Origin: Ligilactobacillus saerimneri DSM 16049
Lineage (GTDB): Bacteria; Bacillota; Bacilli; Lactobacillales; Lactobacillaceae
Assembly (NCBI RefSeq): GCF_000423265.1
Contig: NZ_AUHQ01000011.1
Coordinates: forward strand, 1-49,857
DNA length: 49,857 nt
Direction of reading: 5' to 3'
Shown here: in pieces, positions 8,658 through 19,817 of the stretch
How the letters are laid out: each line of letters opens with the position of its first letter
Numbering within the stretch: the first letter of the stretch is position 1
Position numbers and translations under genes: made by a program
Notes under the pieces: model-generated
What the model saw: the letters and a program-made list of their open reading frames with translations, nothing else
Databases searched by the model: none
Told to the model about the DNA's origin: nothing

Positions 8658-11600
8658 TTATAGTGACTGGGTGGTGAAAGAACGACCCTCCAAGGCGGTC
8701 AACAGTGCTTCAGCAGTATTTAAGGAAGTAATCAGTGGAATATTGTGCTCAATTGCTGTTTGCCGGATGACAAAGCCATCGGATGTCACTTCATGGTCAT
8801 GCCCCATCGTGTTGATTACTAACTGCACTTGGTTTGCTTCTAATAAGCGTAGGATATTGGTCTGATCAGCATTATTTTCATGGATCTTAGTAACTGGAGT
8901 AACATGCACACCGTTATCCCGTAAAAATTCACTTGTCCCCGCCGTAGCAAAGATTTGATAACCAATATTTCTAAACCGCCGTGCTAATGGAAGGATTTGC
9001 TCTTTGTCCTTGCCATCAATTGTCAACAGAACGCTTCCCACATCAGGCACTGCCATCTTAGCACCAGCAAAGGCTTTGTATAGAGCCTTGGCAAAGGTTT
9101 GGTCCATCCCCATTACTTCACCTGTCGACTTCATTTCTGGTCCTAGGTAACTATCAACATCATCTAACTTGCTAAAGGAGAATACCGGTGCCTTAACATG
9201 GATCAATGATGATTCAGGGGCTAAGCCTGGCTTGAACCCTTGTTCTTTTAAGGATTGTCCTAGAATGGCGCGAGTGGCCACTTGTGCCATTTCGATCCCT
9301 GTGATCTTGCTCAAGAATGGCACTGTACGACTAGCCCGTGGGTTAACTTCAAGAACATAAGCTTCGCCATCGTGGATAATGAATTGGATATTCATGATCC
9401 CCTTGCACTTGAGAGCAACCGCTAATTTCTCAGTTGCAGCGACAATTTGGTCAATTACGTCCTGATTGAAACTCTGGGGTGGGTAAACTGCCATCGAGTC
9501 CCCAGAGTGGACCCCAGCGTGTTCGATATGTTCCATGATCCCTGGTAAGAGCACATCAGTTCCGTCACAGATCGCATCGACTTCACATTCGCGTCCTTCG
9601 AGATAAGCGTCAATTAAGATTGGGTGAGCTAAACCAACTTCAGTATTTTCTTTAAGATAGTTAGCCAATTCTTGTTGGTTATTGACAATTTCCATGGCCC
9701 GTCCGCCTAAAACGTAACTTGGCCGAACTAATACTGGATAGCCGATTTCTTCAGCGGCTGCTATTACTCCCGCTTCAGTGGTTGCCGTCTTCCCAATTGG
9801 TTGCTTCAATCCTAACTCAGTGATCACTTCATCGAACAGTTGCCGGTCTTCTGCCCGGTCCAAGTCAGCAACGGTTGTACCGATGATTTTTACCCCATTT
9901 TCTTCCAGGCCTGCAGCTAAGTTAATCGCAGTTTGCCCCCCGAACTGAACGATTACTCCTTCTGGTTGTTCAAGCTCAACCACATTGAGAACATCCTCTA
10001 ACGTCAGTGGTTCAAAGTATAGCTTGTCAGAGATGGAGAAGTCTGTTGAAACAGTTTCTGGGTTAGAATTCATGACAATTGCTTCATAGCCCATTTGTTG
10101 GATAGCTTTAACACTGTGGACGGTCGCATAGTCGAATTCAACCCCTTGTCCAATCCGAATTGGACCTGAACCGATGACCAAAATCGATGGTTTATCACTC
10201 TTGATACTTTCGTTTTCTTGGTCATAACTACTGTAAAAGTATGGTGTAGCAGATTCAAACTCTGCTGCACAAGTATCAACCATCTTATATACTGGTCGAA
10301 TAGCTGCTTCTTTCCGCATTGCCCGGACTGCTGCTGGTGTGCTTTCCCATAAGCGAGCGATAGAATCATCGCTAAAGCCGTACCGCTTTGCTTTCAGCAA
10401 AATATCCTGATCTTGTGGATGATGTGCAATTTCTTCTTCAAGTTCGACAATATGCTTGATAATGTCCAAGAAATAGGTCGTAATCTTGGTGATTTCATGT
10501 ACACCTTCTAAAGAATAGTTACGCCGGAAGGCCTCTGCCAAGTAGAACAAACGGTCATCCCGTGCATAAACCAGCCGCTTTTCCAAGACTTCATCGCTAA
10601 CTTGGGCTGCTTCTTTGGAGTACAGGTCTTTTTGGTCAATTTCAAGTGACCGCACTGCTTTTTGCAATGCTTCTTCGGCATTTCGTCCAATTGCCATTAC
10701 TTCCCCCGTAGCCTTCATTTGGGTTCCCAAAGTTCTGTCGGCCCGAGAGAACTTGTCGAATGGCCACCGTGGAATCTTAGCAACCACATAATCCAGAGCT
10801 GGTTCAAATTCAGCATAGGTCGTCTTAGTAACAGGGTTGATGATTTCATCTAATGTCAAACCAACAGCGATTTTCGCTGCCATTTTAGCAATTGGATACC
10901 CCGTTGCTTTGGATGCTAAGGCCGAAGACCGGGACACCCGCGGATTAACTTCGATGACATTGTAAGTATAACTATTGGGATCTAATGCCAGCTGAACATT
11001 ACAGCCCCCTTCAATCTTCAAAGCCCGAATCAGCTTCAAAGAACAATCCCGCAGCATTTGATATTCGCGATCAGTCAAAGTTTGTGTGGGCGCAAAAACG
11101 ATTGAATCCCCAGTGTGAATCCCCACCGGATCGAAGTTTTCCATCGAACAAACAACCATTGCATTATCAGCTGAGTCCCGCATTACTTCGAACTCAATTT
11201 CTTTATAGCCCTTGATACTCTTTTCGATCAAACATTGGGTTGCAGGAGAAAGATCTAACCCGTTAGCCGCAATTTCTTCTAGTTCTTCACGGTTATTACA
11301 CATACCACCGCCAGTACCGCCCATTGTAAAGGCTGGCCGGACAATCACTGGATAACCAATTTGTTCCGCAAAAGCGACCGCTTCAGCAACCGTGTTAACA
11401 GTTTTGGAAGCCGGTACTGGTTCGTGTAGTTCATTCATTAATTCCTTGAACTTTTCACGGTCTTCAGCTTGGTCAATGGAAGCTAACTTAGTCCCTAACA
11501 ATTGAATGTTTAGTTCATCAAGAATACCACTCTTGCCTAAGGCCACAGCTAAGTTTAAGGCAATTTGCCCCCCTAAAGTTGGCAATATTGCGTCCGGTAA

Positions 11601-11843
11601 TTCTTGGCGGATGATCCGCGCTACTGATTCAACAGTCAATGGTTCAATATAAACTTTGTCAGCAATCTCAGTATCCGTCATGATTGTTGCTGGGTTGGAG
11701 TTAACCAAAACCACTTGGTAGCCCTCTTCTTTAAGCGCCAAGCAAGCTTGGGTCCCAGAATAGTCGAATTCCGCAGCTTGCCCAATGATGATGGGACCTG
11801 AGCCGATAACTAAAATTTTGTGTACATCTGTTCTCTTAGGCAT
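8658..11843 (-). CDS. carB: Carbamoyl-phosphate synthase large subunit
   Basis: Uses ammonia from CarA, bicarbonate and two ATP to make carbamoyl phosphate. The 1061-residue protein shows the two homologous ATP-grasp halves: the first begins [21 protein letters not shown], the second [21 protein letters not shown] at about residue 550. The C-terminal allosteric domain follows ([15 protein letters not shown]). The start at 11843 (MPKRTDVHK) overlaps carA by 8 bases; the reading frame runs 63 bases further upstream but only inside carA. Its place in the pyr operon marks it as the pyrimidine-controlled copy. Confidence 0.98.
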   Translation of the reverse strand: MPKRTDVHKILVIGSGPIIIGQAAEFDYSGTQACLALKEEGYQVVLVNSNPATIMTDTEIADKVYIEPLTVESVARIIRQELPDAILPTLGGQIALNLAVALGKSGILDELNIQLLGTKLASIDQAEDREKFKELMNELHEPVPASKTVNTVAEAVAFAEQIGYPVIVRPAFTMGGTGGGMCNNREELEEIAANGLDLSPATQCLIEKSIKGYKEIEFEVMRDSADNAMVVCSMENFDPVGIHTGDSIVFAPTQTLTDREYQMLRDCSLKLIRALKIEGGCNVQLALDPNSYTYNVIEVNPRVSRSSALASKATGYPIAKMAAKIAVGLTLDEIINPVTKTTYAEFEPALDYVVAKIPRWPFDKFSRADRTLGTQMKATGEVMAIGRNAEEALQKAVRSLEIDQKDLYSKEAAQVSDEVLEKRLVYARDDRLFYLAEAFRRNYSLEGVHEITKITTYFLDIIKHIVELEEEIAHHPQDQDILLKAKRYGFSDDSIARLWESTPAAVRAMRKEAAIRPVYKMVDTCAAEFESATPYFYSSYDQENESIKSDKPSILVIGSGPIRIGQGVEFDYATVHSVKAIQQMGYEAIVMNSNPETVSTDFSISDKLYFEPLTLEDVLNVVELEQPEGVIVQFGGQTAINLAAGLEENGVKIIGTTVADLDRAEDRQLFDEVITELGLKQPIGKTATTEAGVIAAAEEIGYPVLVRPSYVLGGRAMEIVNNQQELANYLKENTEVGLAHPILIDAYLEGRECEVDAICDGTDVLLPGIMEHIEHAGVHSGDSMAVYPPQSFNQDVIDQIVAATEKLAVALKCKGIMNIQFIIHDGEAYVLEVNPRASRTVPFLSKITGIEMAQVATRAILGQSLKEQGFKPGLAPESSLIHVKAPVFSFSKLDDVDSYLGPEMKSTGEVMGMDQTFAKALYKAFAGAKMAVPDVGSVLLTIDGKDKEQILPLARRFRNIGYQIFATAGTSEFLRDNGVHVTPVTKIHENNADQTNILRLLEANQVQLVINTMGHDHEVTSDGFVIRQTAIEHNIPLITSLNTAEALLTALEGRSFTTQSL

Positions 11844-12921
11844 TTTGCTCTTCCTTTCGCTTATCCATTGCATCCATGAAATCATCAAAGAGGTCCACCG
11901 CATCATGTGGTCCTGGAGCTGCGTCGGGGTGGAATTGAACGGAGAAGGCCGGATAATACTTGTGTCTTACTCCTTCAATCGTCCCGTCATTGATTTCCTG
12001 ATGGGTGACAATCAGATCAGTATCTTTTAATGAATCTGGTTCAACCGCATACCCGTGATTTTGAGAGGTAAAGGCGATTCTTCCTGTTGCAATTTCCCGT
12101 ACGGGGTGGTTAAAGCCCCGGTGACCAAACTTCATATGGTAAGTATCCGCACCGTTAGCTAGGCAGAAAATTTGGTGTCCCAGACAGATCCCAAAAAGAG
12201 GCAACTTTTCTTGGATCTGACGACACATCTCGATCGCATGGGGAACATCCTTAGGATCGCCAGGGCCATTAGAGAGGAGCACCCCATCTGGATGAAGTTG
12301 GAGGATCTCTTCTGCAGTGGCCGAAGATGGCAACACAATAGTGTTGCAGTTACGCTCTGCCAATTCCCGCAAAATACTATGCTTAACCCCAAAGTCAACC
12401 AAAACAACATTGCGCTTAGAGCCTGGGTTAGGATATGGTTTGCTAGTTGATACCTGACTCACGATATCTTTATTGATAACAGTTGCTTTTAACTGATCAA
12501 AAGCATGTTCGTAATCATCCATGCTGTTAATCAAGCTCCCCTTCATTGTTCCGTGTACCCGTAACTTCTTGGTTAAAGCCCGAGTATCGATTCCTTTCAA
12601 ACCGGGAATACCCATTTGTTCTAGAAACTTAGGCAACGTTTCCTGTTGGCGCCAATTACTTGAAACCCGCGCTACTTCGCGACAGATTACCCCTTTACAG
12701 TGCGGTTGGAGGGATTCACAATCATCAAGATTAACCCCATAGTTACCGATCAACGGGTTAGTAAAAGTCAAAATTTGATTAGCATAGGATTGGTCCGTGA
12801 TGGCTTCTTGGTAACCGGTCATCCCTGTTGTAAAGACAACCTCGCCAGTGGTTACTTCCTGGGCACCAAAAGCTTCCCCTTCATAAACGGACCCATCTTC
12901 TAAAATTAAGTAACGTTTCAT
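11836..12921 (-). CDS. carA: Carbamoyl-phosphate synthase small (glutaminase) subunit
   Basis: Hydrolyses glutamine and feeds ammonia to CarB. The 361-residue protein has the class I amidotransferase nucleophile in GICLGHQ (Cys246) and the catalytic His in QFHPDA (His331). The third triad residue is Asp333 where most CarA proteins have Glu (HPE). The start at 12921 ([10 protein letters not shown]) lies one base after the pyrC stop. Confidence 0.96.
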   Translation of the reverse strand: MKRYLILEDGSVYEGEAFGAQEVTTGEVVFTTGMTGYQEAITDQSYANQILTFTNPLIGNYGVNLDDCESLQPHCKGVICREVARVSSNWRQQETLPKFLEQMGIPGLKGIDTRALTKKLRVHGTMKGSLINSMDDYEHAFDQLKATVINKDIVSQVSTSKPYPNPGSKRNVVLVDFGVKHSILRELAERNCNTIVLPSSATAEEILQLHPDGVLLSNGPGDPKDVPHAIEMCRQIQEKLPLFGICLGHQIFCLANGADTYHMKFGHRGFNHPVREIATGRIAFTSQNHGYAVEPDSLKDTDLIVTHQEINDGTIEGVRHKYYPAFSVQFHPDAAPGPHDAVDLFDDFMDAMDKRKEEQNA

Positions 12922-12922
12922 G

Positions 12923-14209
12923 CTATTTTTCCTCCCGCGAGTAAGCAATGTTTCCTGCAACCAATGTCATAGCAGTCATGCCATAGACTTTCATACCTGT
13001 AAATGGAGTATTAACCCCCTTGGAGAAGTATTCTTCTTCCGTTAAAACATGTTCATTTTCAAGGTCAAAAATGGCAATATCGGCTACTGTCCCTGGCAAT
13101 AACGAACCGCTATCGTTTAACTTGAAGATTTCAGCTGGTTTGCTAGTCATCCAAGTCAACAGTTGTTCTAAGGTAAAGATACCTTCCTTAACAAACGCTG
13201 TATACAGAGTTGCAAATGCTGTTTCACTACCAGTGATCCCGAAAGCAGCCGTTTGCATATCCCCTTGTTTTTCTTCGCGACTGTGTGGTGCATGGTCAGT
13301 AGCGATCATGTCAATTGTTCCGTCCAAAAGTCCGGCGATTAATGCTTGGCGATCTGCCTCACTCCGCAATGGCGGGTTCATCTTGTAATATGGATCTGCC
13401 TTAGTGATTTGTTCATCACTCAAGAGGAGGTGATGTGGGGCTACTTCACAAGTAACATTGATCCCTTGCCGCTTAGCCCACCGAATCAAAGCTACACTTT
13501 CTTTAGTTGAAACATGGCAGACGTGGTAGTGAACCCCAGTTGCTTGGGCTAACATTAAGTCCCGTGCTAACTGTGAGGATTCACACACGCTTGGAATCCC
13601 TGGGACCCCCAACGCTTCGGCTTGCGGGCCAGCATTCATTACCCCGTTATTTTTCAGAGAATCATCTTCAACGTGGGCAACGATTGGTAATCCTACTTGG
13701 GCGGCAGCTTGCATAGCTTGGAACATCACTCCAGCTGTTTGGACACCATTACCATCATTGGAAAAGCCAAAGGCACCTGCTGCTTTCAAAGCTTTGAAAT
13801 CGACTAACTCATCGGTTGTCCGGTCAACTGTAATCGGAGCATATTGTTTAATGTGAACTACCCCATCTTTATGGTTGATAGTAGTCATAGCTTGGAATAA
13901 CTCCGGTGTATTGGGTACAGGCGTTACATTTGGCATTGCCCCTACCGTTGTAAACCCACCGTGAGCTGCTGCTTGCGACCCAGTCGCAACTGTCTCTTTG
14001 TAAGTTTGTCCTGGTTCCCGATAGTGAACGTGCACATCGATCAAACCGGGGCTGACTAATTTGCCCTTAGCATCAATCACCCGGTCAGTTGAACGCAAAT
14101 GTTCGAGGTGTGATCCGATTGCTTGGATTCGATCATCTTTGATAAGAATATCCTGTTGAGTTAGCTTGCCTGCCAAGAATACTTGACCGTTTTTAATTAA
14201 AGTTTTCAT
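12923..14209 (-). CDS. pyrC: Dihydroorotase
   Basis: Zinc enzyme that closes carbamoyl aspartate to dihydroorotate. The 428-residue protein has the metal-binding [10 protein letters not shown] (His60 and His62) and the catalytic ATDHAPHS near residue 305, as in the long Firmicute type I enzyme. Its ATG overlaps the pyrB stop in a TAATG arrangement, so it is translated with pyrB. Confidence 0.97.
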   Translation of the reverse strand: MKTLIKNGQVFLAGKLTQQDILIKDDRIQAIGSHLEHLRSTDRVIDAKGKLVSPGLIDVHVHYREPGQTYKETVATGSQAAAHGGFTTVGAMPNVTPVPNTPELFQAMTTINHKDGVVHIKQYAPITVDRTTDELVDFKALKAAGAFGFSNDGNGVQTAGVMFQAMQAAAQVGLPIVAHVEDDSLKNNGVMNAGPQAEALGVPGIPSVCESSQLARDLMLAQATGVHYHVCHVSTKESVALIRWAKRQGINVTCEVAPHHLLLSDEQITKADPYYKMNPPLRSEADRQALIAGLLDGTIDMIATDHAPHSREEKQGDMQTAAFGITGSETAFATLYTAFVKEGIFTLEQLLTWMTSKPAEIFKLNDSGSLLPGTVADIAIFDLENEHVLTEEEYFSKGVNTPFTGMKVYGMTAMTLVAGNIAYSREEK

Positions 14210-15156
14210 TAGTTTAGCCCTCCTAATTTGCGTCCTCTTAATACAGCTTCAATCATTGCCATCCGGGCAAAAACTCCATTTTGCATTTGTTGGAAAAACA
14301 TTGACTTAGGTGCTTCGACCAGGTTTGATGCCAGTTCGACTCCCCGGTTGATTGGACCTGGGTGCATGATGATCGCATCATCTTGTAGGCGGTCATACCG
14401 TGCTTGGTTAATTCCGTATTGAGCATGGTATTGCGCAGCATCAAATTGTGCTTCATTGGCATCATCTTGGTGCCGTTCATGTTGTACCCGCAGGAGCATT
14501 ACGACATTCATCTGGTCAACCAAGTCATCAACAGGTAAATATTGTCCGTAATGTTCAAACTCTTCTGTAAACCAGTACTTGGGACCCGAGAAGTAAACTT
14601 CAGCTCCCAGCTGAGTGAGCATTTCCATGTTACTGCGTGCCACCCGTGAATTGGTTAAGTCCCCGATGATAGCAACCTTCAACCCTTGAAAATGTCCAAA
14701 GTGTTCATAAATGGTCATCAGGTCAAGGAGACATTGTGATGGGTGTTGACCACTACCATCGCCTGCGTTAACCACCCCAATATTGAGATGACTATTTGCA
14801 GGCAAGTTGAGCAATTCCTGATAATATTCGTTTTGTGGGTGGCGGATTACTGCAAGATCAACTCCGACTGCGTTCAGAGTTAGTAAAGTATCATACAACG
14901 TTTCGCCTTTTTTCACCGAACTTGATTGGGGATCAAAGACAATCTGCTTCATACCCAGCTTGCTTTCAGCCATTTGAAAACTTGATTTAGTTCGGGTGGA
15001 GTTTTCAAAGAAAAGATTGGCTGCATACACATCAGTTGCTAATTCCAAATGGGCTTTGCCCTGCTTGAATGCTTCTGCCCGTGTGATCAGTGCCATCACT
15101 TCATCATTGGTCAACCCTTCGACGCTCACAAAATTTGTTAATTTTACCTGCTTCAT
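14209..15156 (-). CDS. pyrB: Aspartate carbamoyltransferase catalytic chain
   Basis: Transfers the carbamoyl group to aspartate. The 315-residue protein has the carbamoyl-phosphate site [12 protein letters not shown] near residue 50, a PxxHPSQ-like segment [10 protein letters not shown], and a normal length. No regulatory pyrI is present, as usual in Firmicutes. The ATG at 15156 is preferred to one 9 bases upstream because AAGGG touches the earlier ATG. A second pyr attenuator lies directly upstream. Confidence 0.96.
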   Translation of the reverse strand: MKQVKLTNFVSVEGLTNDEVMALITRAEAFKQGKAHLELATDVYAANLFFENSTRTKSSFQMAESKLGMKQIVFDPQSSSVKKGETLYDTLLTLNAVGVDLAVIRHPQNEYYQELLNLPANSHLNIGVVNAGDGSGQHPSQCLLDLMTIYEHFGHFQGLKVAIIGDLTNSRVARSNMEMLTQLGAEVYFSGPKYWFTEEFEHYGQYLPVDDLVDQMNVVMLLRVQHERHQDDANEAQFDAAQYHAQYGINQARYDRLQDDAIIMHPGPINRGVELASNLVEAPKSMFFQQMQNGVFARMAMIEAVLRGRKLGGLN

Positions 15157-15180
15157 TATGCTCATCCCTTATTCCTTATT

Positions 15181-15280
15181 AAAAAATAACGCCCTGAATA
15201 TTACTATCCAGGGCAAGTTAAAGAGACTACTGACCATATGCCAGCATCAGTGTCAACTTTTCGCTCTCTCTGGAGTCAAT
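15181..15280 (-). promoter_or_regulatory. PyrR-type attenuator between pyrR and pyrB
   Basis: On the minus strand a PyrR-binding-like loop CTCCAGAGAGAGC (about 15262-15275) is followed by a terminator hairpin (GCCCTGGATAGT/ATATTCAGGGC, 15191-15214) and a T tract at 15181-15190. The order matches the intercistronic attenuator known from Firmicute pyr operons, where PyrR bound with UMP favours termination. Confidence 0.7.
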
Positions 15281-15293
15281 TAAAACGTTGCTT

Positions 15294-15990
<697 letters not shown>

Positions 15991-16011
15991 AAAAGCATAT
16001 CTATCATACAT

Positions 16012-16040
16012 AATCTACTGTAACTTGTCCGTTTTGTCAA
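16012..16040 (-). promoter_or_regulatory. Candidate pyr operon promoter
   Basis: TTGACA (16035-16040) and TAGATT (16012-16017) on the minus strand are separated by 17 bases and overlap the 3' end of rluD. Transcription would begin just before the PyrR-binding loop. Confidence 0.55.
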
Positions 16041-16920
16041 GAAATTCCAAGGTTTGCTGGAAATTAGTTGGTAGTGGTGCTTCAAACGTTAATAACTCCC
16101 CAGTCCGCGGATGCTTAAAACCTAACTTCTGTGCATGCAGAAACTGACCTGCACCCGGGAGTGTTTTTCGCGGCCCATATAGGGGGTCACCAGCCAAAGG
16201 ATGGTCGATATACTTCATATGGACCCGAATTTGGTGGGTACGCCCGGTCTCTAAAATGCACTTAACTAATGTATAGTGCTGGTACCGTTTCAAAACCTCA
16301 AAATGAGTAACTGCTGGTCGCCCTTCAGCAATAATTGCTTGTTTTTTGCGGTCTTTCTTGCTACGGCCAATCGGCGCGTTGATCGTTCCTTTGTCAGGTT
16401 TAATCCGGCCGTGAACAAGGGCGATATATTCGCGAATATTAGTTTTTTCTTTCAACTGATGCGCTAGACTGCGGTGAGCCTGGTCGTTTTTGGCCACCAT
16501 CAATAAACCTGAAGTATCCTTGTCGATCCGATGGACAATTCCCGGCCGATAAGTGCCATTGATCGTGGAGAGAGGCGAATGGTACAACAAGGCATTGACC
16601 AATGTATGGTCTGGGTGGCCCGGAGCTGGGTGGACAACCATTCCCTGTGGCTTGTTGACAACGATAACATCTTCATCTTCGTAGTAAATATCGAGGGGGA
16701 TGTTTTCTGGTTCAACCTCCAATGTTTGAATCTCTGGTTCATCAAAGGTCACCACATCCCCAGGTTCGACTTTATATTTAGGCTTAGTCACCTGCCCGTT
16801 CACTTTGATATTTTCTGCTGCAATCAGTTTTTGCAGTTGCGATCGGGAATACTCAGGTAGCAAACCCGGCAGTACCTTGTCTAACCGTCCGGTTTGATCG
16901 GTTATCTTAATCTCTTTCAT
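16015..16920 (-). CDS. rluD: RluD-family 23S rRNA pseudouridine synthase
   Basis: The 301-residue protein has an N-terminal S4 RNA-binding domain (about residues 10-70; RSQLQKLIAAENIKVNG) and the catalytic segment GIVHRIDKDTSGLLMVAKN, in which the Asp is the pseudouridine synthase nucleophile. A GRTHQIRVHMKYI segment completes the RluA/RluD fold. It is the Bacillus YlyB-type homolog and sits between lspA and pyrR, the usual Firmicute order. Its start overlaps the lspA stop (ATGA). Exact target uridines are inferred from the family. Confidence 0.9.
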   Translation of the reverse strand: MKEIKITDQTGRLDKVLPGLLPEYSRSQLQKLIAAENIKVNGQVTKPKYKVEPGDVVTFDEPEIQTLEVEPENIPLDIYYEDEDVIVVNKPQGMVVHPAPGHPDHTLVNALLYHSPLSTINGTYRPGIVHRIDKDTSGLLMVAKNDQAHRSLAHQLKEKTNIREYIALVHGRIKPDKGTINAPIGRSKKDRKKQAIIAEGRPAVTHFEVLKRYQHYTLVKCILETGRTHQIRVHMKYIDHPLAGDPLYGPRKTLPGAGQFLHAQKLGFKHPRTGELLTFEAPLPTNFQQTLEFLDKTDKLQ

Positions 16921-17378
16921 GCTAGTGAATCATCCTTTAACAATGCAAATAGTATTACGACCACGCCCAGGGTTAAGGCAATGTCAGCAATATTGAAAAT
17001 GGGGAAGGAAATGAAACGTAGGGCAAACATATCAACAACATATCCCCGCCCTAAACGGTCAATAAAGTTCCCTAGCGTCCCCCCACATAGAAGACTGAGC
17101 CCGATAACATACCACCAGTTCTGGTATTTCTTCATAAAAACATATGCCATTACCCCCAGTGCGAGCACTGAAATTATTACAAAAAAGAGGTGCTGACCGG
17201 AAAAACTGCTCCATGCAGCCCCAAAATTCCAAATGTGGGTCAAATCAATCACTCCTGGAATAAGTGGTTGTTCATGATTGAAAGCAATATTGCTTTGCAC
17301 CCAGGTTTTGACCCATTGATCCAAGGCAACGATCATGCCCACTATGAGGACAGCAACAGGAAGGCTTTTTTTCATCAT
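16917..17378 (-). CDS. lspA: Lipoprotein signal peptidase II
   Basis: Membrane aspartyl protease that removes signal peptides from prolipoproteins. The roughly 153-residue protein has four hydrophobic segments and the two catalytic Asp regions, GNFIDRLGRGYVVDMF and FPIFNIADIALTLG. Two adjacent ATG codons (17378 and 17375) follow AGGTG; either may be used. It is coupled to rluD. Confidence 0.95.
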   Translation of the reverse strand: MMKKSLPVAVLIVGMIVALDQWVKTWVQSNIAFNHEQPLIPGVIDLTHIWNFGAAWSSFSGQHLFFVIISVLALGVMAYVFMKKYQNWWYVIGLSLLCGGTLGNFIDRLGRGYVVDMFALRFISFPIFNIADIALTLGVVVILFALLKDDSLA

Positions 17379-17384
17379 TATCAC

Positions 17385-17768
17385 CTACTTTATTACAGTT
17401 GTTAAATACTGCTGGAGTTGGATACGGTCGGCTTTGCGTAATAAGACCCCATATTCCCGAAACTGCGTTTTGAGAATTAATTGCCCCCGCCGAACTGTCA
17501 CTGCCTGAATTTTGGCAAACTTAATCCGTTTAGTGTTTTGGGGGATCAAGGTATGCAAAACAACGGTATCATCTTCAAGCGTAATGAAACGACGCCATAG
17601 TTGAATAACTACTAGAATGACAAAGAGGCCTAAAACTAGGGCTGTCCAAATCTGAAAAACAGTAATTTCCAACCATAGTAACATACTGATAAAAAAGACG
17701 ATTAAGGTAAATGACCAACAGATAATGCTGGTTGGAATATCGGGTTGATAAAAAAGACGTTTGTTCAT
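17385..17768 (-). CDS. EbsA-like membrane protein
   Basis: From the ATG at 17768, which has GAGG 9 bases upstream, the protein is 127 residues. It starts MNKRLFYQPDIPTSIICWS, has two hydrophobic segments (about residues 12-32 and 36-58), and ends in a soluble PH-like part (LEDDTVVLHTLIPQN, KIQAVTVRRGQLIL). This resembles the EbsA-like family of enterococci and lactobacilli. The function is not established. It lies directly upstream of lspA and is probably cotranscribed. Confidence 0.6.
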   Translation of the reverse strand: MNKRLFYQPDIPTSIICWSFTLIVFFISMLLWLEITVFQIWTALVLGLFVILVVIQLWRRFITLEDDTVVLHTLIPQNTKRIKFAKIQAVTVRRGQLILKTQFREYGVLLRKADRIQLQQYLTTVIK

Positions 17769-17901
17769 TACGTGCAACCTCACCTTTAAATAATTGATAT
17801 TACTCATTATACCCTGGTTCCCCTGGTGCGGGCGAGATATTGGAAAAAATTTACGATTATTCAAGGTTTCTTTTTCTGTTCATCACTTACTTTTGCCAGC
17901 A

Positions 17902-18588
17902 TTACTGAGCAGAAGCCAAGGCTGTCAGTAATTCCTGGGCGACCGCTCGGACTGAAAATGGGTTTTGTCCAGTAATTAAACGTCCATCACGCAGAGCAAA
18001 GGAAGCATACGGACGCTTCTTAACGAAATGTCCGCCCCGAATTTATACTGCCTCTTGGTTAAGAAACGGTACGATCCGCCGTTTCCCGGCTAAGATTTCT
18101 TCGCCAGTAGTAAAACCAGTTACTTGCTTGCCTTGCAATAAATTTTCTCCATCCGGACGGTGCAAATTTAATAGTCCCGCGATTCCGTGACACACTGAGC
18201 TAATATAACCACCGTGTCGGTAGATATCTTCTGCGATCTGGCGTAAGCCTTGATTAGCAGGGAAATCCCACATCACTCCGTGACCACCAGCATAGTAAAT
18301 CGCAACATATGCTGCTGGATCAACTTCCACTGGGGCCAAAGTATGCGCCAAAGCCATTTGCTGGAAGGAAGTTTGTTGATAAAGTTTTATACTTGCTTGG
18401 TCAGCATACTTCATACTCCGTGGATCTAGCGGTACATAACCGCCCTTGGGACTAACATAGTCCACTTGGTATCCGGCAGCTTGAACCGCTAAAACAAATT
18501 CCGTCGTTTCACCCAACCATAAACCCGTGGCCTCTGATCGGCGTCCGTAAGTAGCTTGATTAGTTTCGACAACTAAAATTTTCTTCAT
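17902..18588 (-). pseudogene. DJ-1/PfpI-family protein interrupted by an in-frame stop
   Basis: The frame from the ATG at 18588 (AGGGAGG upstream) encodes a Hsp31-like DJ-1 protein: MKKILVVETN, IYYAGGHGVMWDF, and the nucleophile elbow SSVCHGIAGLL. A TAA at 18043-18045 ends the first part after 181 residues. The same frame continues for 46 more codons with the exact family ending, including DGRLITGQNPFSV, and stops at 17902. This is a single nonsense change in an otherwise intact gene; the truncated product lacks the last strand and helix. These enzymes are glyoxalases or stress chaperones. An ArsR gene lies directly upstream. Confidence 0.85.
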
Positions 18589-18671
18589 TAAAAATTCCTC
18601 CCTCTTCTTAATAATCGTTACTTTAATATCCGTAAGCTTCAACATATTTGTCGCGCACGTTTTTTCTTAGG

Positions 18672-18689
18672 TTTAAACTTTTAAACATA
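18672..18689. promoter_or_regulatory. Operator-like site before the DJ-1 gene
   Basis: TTTAAACTTTTAAACATA matches TTTAAGTGTTTAAACATA at 19023-19040 in 15 of 18 positions. The core GTTTAAA-CT-TTTAAAC is a perfect inverted repeat, as ArsR-type dimers prefer. Confidence 0.5.
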
Positions 18690-18709
18690 AAGTGGTAAAA
18701 AATAACAGC

Positions 18710-19006
18710 TTAGCTTTCTAGGGCAGCTGTTAACTCCTTGAGTTGGGCGATGACCGGGACTAAGTTGGGTGAGTAACGACGTTCAACTCCAACTTGGCGA
18801 ACCTTGATCACACCCGCATCGAGCATTAATTTCAAGTGATGGGAAACGGCCGGACGGGACAAGGATGTCGTCGCGGTTAACTCATTAACTGTCAACTCTT
18901 CTTTACAGCAAATCTCCGTCATGAGTTGCTGGCGCCGGGCATCTTGAAAAATTGCAAATGCTGGCATCACCGTCGCAAAAGCGGCTAACGTTCTTTCTTT
19001 TTCCAT
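18710..19006 (-). CDS. ArsR-family transcriptional regulator
   Basis: The 98-residue protein has a winged helix-turn-helix (ELTATTSLSRPAVSHHLKLMLDAGV). ArsR proteins usually repress their own gene until a metal or oxidant is bound. A CC pair (EICCKEEL) lies where classical ArsR proteins have their metal-binding cysteines, which would allow thiol-based sensing. The start at 19006 has AAGGAGG upstream. Matching sites lie before this gene and before the DJ-1 gene. The ligand is unknown. Confidence 0.88.
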   Translation of the reverse strand: MEKERTLAAFATVMPAFAIFQDARRQQLMTEICCKEELTVNELTATTSLSRPAVSHHLKLMLDAGVIKVRQVGVERRYSPNLVPVIAQLKELTAALES

Positions 19007-19022
19007 AAGAGCCCTCCTTAGA

Positions 19023-19040
19023 TTTAAGTGTTTAAACATA
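19023..19040. promoter_or_regulatory. Operator-like site before the ArsR gene
   Basis: TTTAAGTGTTTAAACATA, paired with the similar site at 18672-18689, suggests autoregulation plus control of the DJ-1 gene. Confidence 0.5.
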
Positions 19041-19142
19041 TTAAAATATTATTGCTAATGTTTACCAAGGGAGATTGGTTAATTTTTTTGAGCAAAAAAT
19101 TCGTACTTACGAGCAAAAGTTGCTACGTTAGTTTTAAATAAA

Positions 19143-19629
19143 TTATTAAAGAAGCCTTTTTCAAGACAACAGTAATCTCAATTGTTGTCAGCTATATTCT
19201 ATCTTATGCCGTAGTGGACTTAGGTTTTCTGCTCGGTCAACCAGCGGCAGAAAATGTGGCGGCCAAACACTTTGTCCCCCTTGATTTGTGGGGCCGAGTA
19301 ACTCTCTTTAGTCGCCTAGCTGTTTCATTGTCGGAGAAGAACTAATTACTGCTTGTTTCTTATTCCCTGTTTTATGGTGGGCTTTGAAGCATTATCAACC
19401 TAAGACGGCTTGGATCATCGCGATGCTGGTTTCTTCATTGGCCTTTGGGATGATGCATTATAATGCGTACAATTGGAATTTATTCCAAATGTTAGTAATG
19501 ATCTGTTTAACACGAATTCCGTTTGATTTGGCGTGGTACAAGACGGATAGCCTGTGGACCGGGATAGTCGGCCATATCATCTTTGATTTGTTGGCATTTC
19601 TCGTGGGGGCTATGGCGGCGTTTGCCTAA
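19143..19629 (+). pseudogene. Frameshifted CPBP-family intramembrane protease
   Basis: An open frame from about 19151 without a start codon reads EAFFKTTVISIVVSYIL, then FVPLDLWGRVTLFSRLAVS, and runs into a stop near 19345. A shift near 19330 continues in another frame with VGEELITACFLFPVLWWAL, where GEE is the first CPBP active-site motif. LAFGMMHY (second motif) and GIVGHIIFDLLAF (third motif) follow. The parts together make one CPBP/CAAX-type protease with all active-site motifs but a lost start and a frameshift. CPBP proteins often act in bacteriocin immunity in lactobacilli. Confidence 0.75.
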
Positions 19630-19649
19630 ACATATCTAATAACTATTAT

Positions 19650-19714
19650 GATCATAGTGGGGATAGTCTTTGAACAGTTAGTTCTGAAGAAGATAACCTC
19701 ACTATGATCTTTTT
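19650..19714 (+). terminator. Terminator after the CPBP pseudogene
   Basis: GATCATAGTGGGG (19650-19662) pairs with CCTCACTATGATC (19697-19709) with one mismatch, followed by TTTTTG. Confidence 0.65.
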
Positions 19715-19742
19715 GTATTCATATTTATTTTGAACATGTTTC

Positions 19743-19776
19743 ATAAAAAAGGATTGGTCGCTAATTAACCAATCCT
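19743..19776 (-). terminator. Terminator of the restriction-modification operon
   Basis: AAGGATTGGT pairs with ACCAATCCTT around an 8-base loop. On the minus strand it runs into TTTTTT. It is the first strong terminator after the HEPN gene. Confidence 0.7.
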
Positions 19777-19817
19777 TGTGTAAGATGTGTTTAAATTATT
19801 ATTTTTCAGCAAAATTT

